Shown here: positions 4,509 to 5,356 of the stretch, one piece after another
How the letters are laid out: each line of letters begins with the position of its first letter
Numbering within the stretch: the stretch's first letter is position 1
Source: JAHRAH01 sp051009015
GTDB taxonomy: Bacteria > Pseudomonadota > Gammaproteobacteria > Tethybacterales > Persebacteraceae
Assembly: GCA_051009015.1 (NCBI GenBank)
Contig: JBPCWZ010000076.1
Span: 1 to 5,356, forward strand
Direction of reading: 5' to 3'
Length of the DNA stretch: 5,356 nucleotides
Notes under the pieces: model-generated
What the model was told of the DNA's origin: nothing
Database searches by the model: none
What the model saw: only the letters and a program-made list of their open reading frames with translations
Translations under genes and position numbers: made by a program

Positions 4509-5356
4509 CTATGCGCCTTCTTTTGCCTGCCGCAAAAGTTCGGCAAACTCCGGACCCAAACGCTCTTTCAACACGCGCACCCGCCGCGGCTGGCGCAGTT
4601 TGCGCAGGGCTTTGGCTTCTATCTGGCGGATGCGCTCGCGCGTTACTTCAAACTGCCGCCCGACTTCTTCCAATGTGTATTCGTTGTCTATGGCTATGCC
4701 AAAACGCATGCACAATACCTTCGCCTCGCGCGGGGCGAGTTCCTTATACAAGTAATCGCGCAGGAATTTGCTGGTATCCTTTTGCAAGACATGCTCCATA
4801 GAATCGCGCGAAGTGGTATCGGGGATAAAATCCATCAAAGTCGCATCGTCATCGCCGACCGGCGTTTCCAGCGACTTCGGCTCCTTGGCGATTTTCAATA
4901 TGCGATTGACCCTTGACACCGGTATCTCCATCTCTTCGGCAAGATCATCCGGCGTCGGCTCCGTGCCGTTTCTTTGCATCAACTGCCGCTGGACGCGGTT
5001 GAGTTTGTTGATGGTTTCAATCATGTGCACGGGGACGCGAATCGTCCGCCCCTGGTCGGCGATGGCGCGGGTTATCGCCTGCCGAATCCACCATGTCGCA
5101 TAAGTGGAAAACTTAAAGCCGCGCCGGTATTGAAACTTGTCCACCGCTTTCATCAGACCGATGTTGCCTTCCTGAATCAAATCCAGAAAATGCAAGCCGC
5201 GGTTGGTGTATTTTTTGGCGATGGAGATGACCAGCCGCAGGTTTGCCTTGACCATTTCGGATTTGGCTTCCTTGACCGCGCGGTCGCGGCTGGCGAGTTC
5301 GTCGTCCAGCGCGCGCAACTCTTCCGCCGTCAATCCGGTGGTTTTCAATATCTCAA
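4509..5356 (-). CDS. rpoD: RNA polymerase sigma factor RpoD (sigma-70), 3' part, cut by the window edge
   Basis: RpoD is the housekeeping sigma factor that directs RNA polymerase to -10/-35 promoters. About 281 C-terminal residues are present. The frame is open to the right edge (…E-I-L-K-T-T-G), and the TTG at 5348 is an internal Leu codon, not a start. Region 2 is intact: ANLRLVISIAKKYTNRG, FLDLIQEGNIGLMKAVDKF, and the -10-reading helix TYATWWIRQAITR. Region 3 (IRVPVHMIETINKL; GDDDATLMDFIPDTTSRD finger) and region 4 with the -35 helix VTRERIRQIEAKALRKLR follow. The tail QPRRVRVLKERLGPEF… runs 27 residues past KLR, against 14 in E. coli. Region 1.1 lies outside the window. The tRNA begins 11 bp downstream with no terminator between, so the two probably share a transcript. 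Confidence 0.97.
   Translation of the reverse strand, partial: EILKTTGLTAEELRALDDELASRDRAVKEAKSEMVKANLRLVISIAKKYTNRGLHFLDLIQEGNIGLMKAVDKFQYRRGFKFSTYATWWIRQAITRAIADQGRTIRVPVHMIETINKLNRVQRQLMQRNGTEPTPDDLAEEMEIPVSRVNRILKIAKEPKSLETPVGDDDATLMDFIPDTTSRDSMEHVLQKDTSKFLRDYLYKELAPREAKVLCMRFGIAIDNEYTLEEVGRQFEVTRERIRQIEAKALRKLRQPRRVRVLKERLGPEFAELLRQAKEGA

Noticed and set aside
5346..5348. TTG at 5348 as an rpoD start codon
   Set aside because: The frame stays open to the window edge with residues that match the region before sigma region 2, so the codon is an internal Leu.

Overview
The window is a chromosomal segment of a Gram-negative proteobacterium, most likely a gammaproteobacterium. The grounds are the LPS genes (lpxB, lptE), the lptE-holA pair, the lpxB-rnhB overlap, and a CAU-anticodon tRNA just downstream of rpoD, which recalls the position of ileX near rpoD in E. 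coli. The DNA is GC-rich with many GCC/GGC codons. No start codon has a convincing Shine-Dalgarno sequence. I cannot name a genus.

Layout. Positions 1-577 hold no credible gene and are densely packed with repeats. They contain a perfect 28-bp inverted repeat whose arms are themselves palindromes, two tandem arrays of a 17-18 bp GGGAATGACG unit, at least ten short hairpins, and a nested composite palindrome at 153-435. Leftward from 2078 run lptE (LPS-transport lipoprotein) and holA (DNA polymerase III delta), 4 bp apart, with holA ending against the repeat block. Rightward from about 2157 run lpxB (lipid A disaccharide synthase) and rnhB (ribonuclease HII), overlapping by ATGA and closed by an intrinsic terminator. 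On the minus strand from the right edge lie the 3' part of rpoD (sigma-70), a tRNA with anticodon CAU, and hpt (hypoxanthine phosphoribosyltransferase), which converges on rnhB.

How the genes relate. lptE and lpxB fire divergently from a 60-80 bp gap, so one lipid A synthesis gene and one LPS export gene share a control region. All remaining genes are core information or salvage functions. The genes themselves are ordinary. The points worth a second look are the repeat block, the -10 boxes placed so close to start codons that leaderless or near-leaderless mRNAs are predicted for lptE, hpt and lpxB, and the probable tRNA-Ile2 identity of the tRNA. I see no clear sign of a wholly new protein system here.
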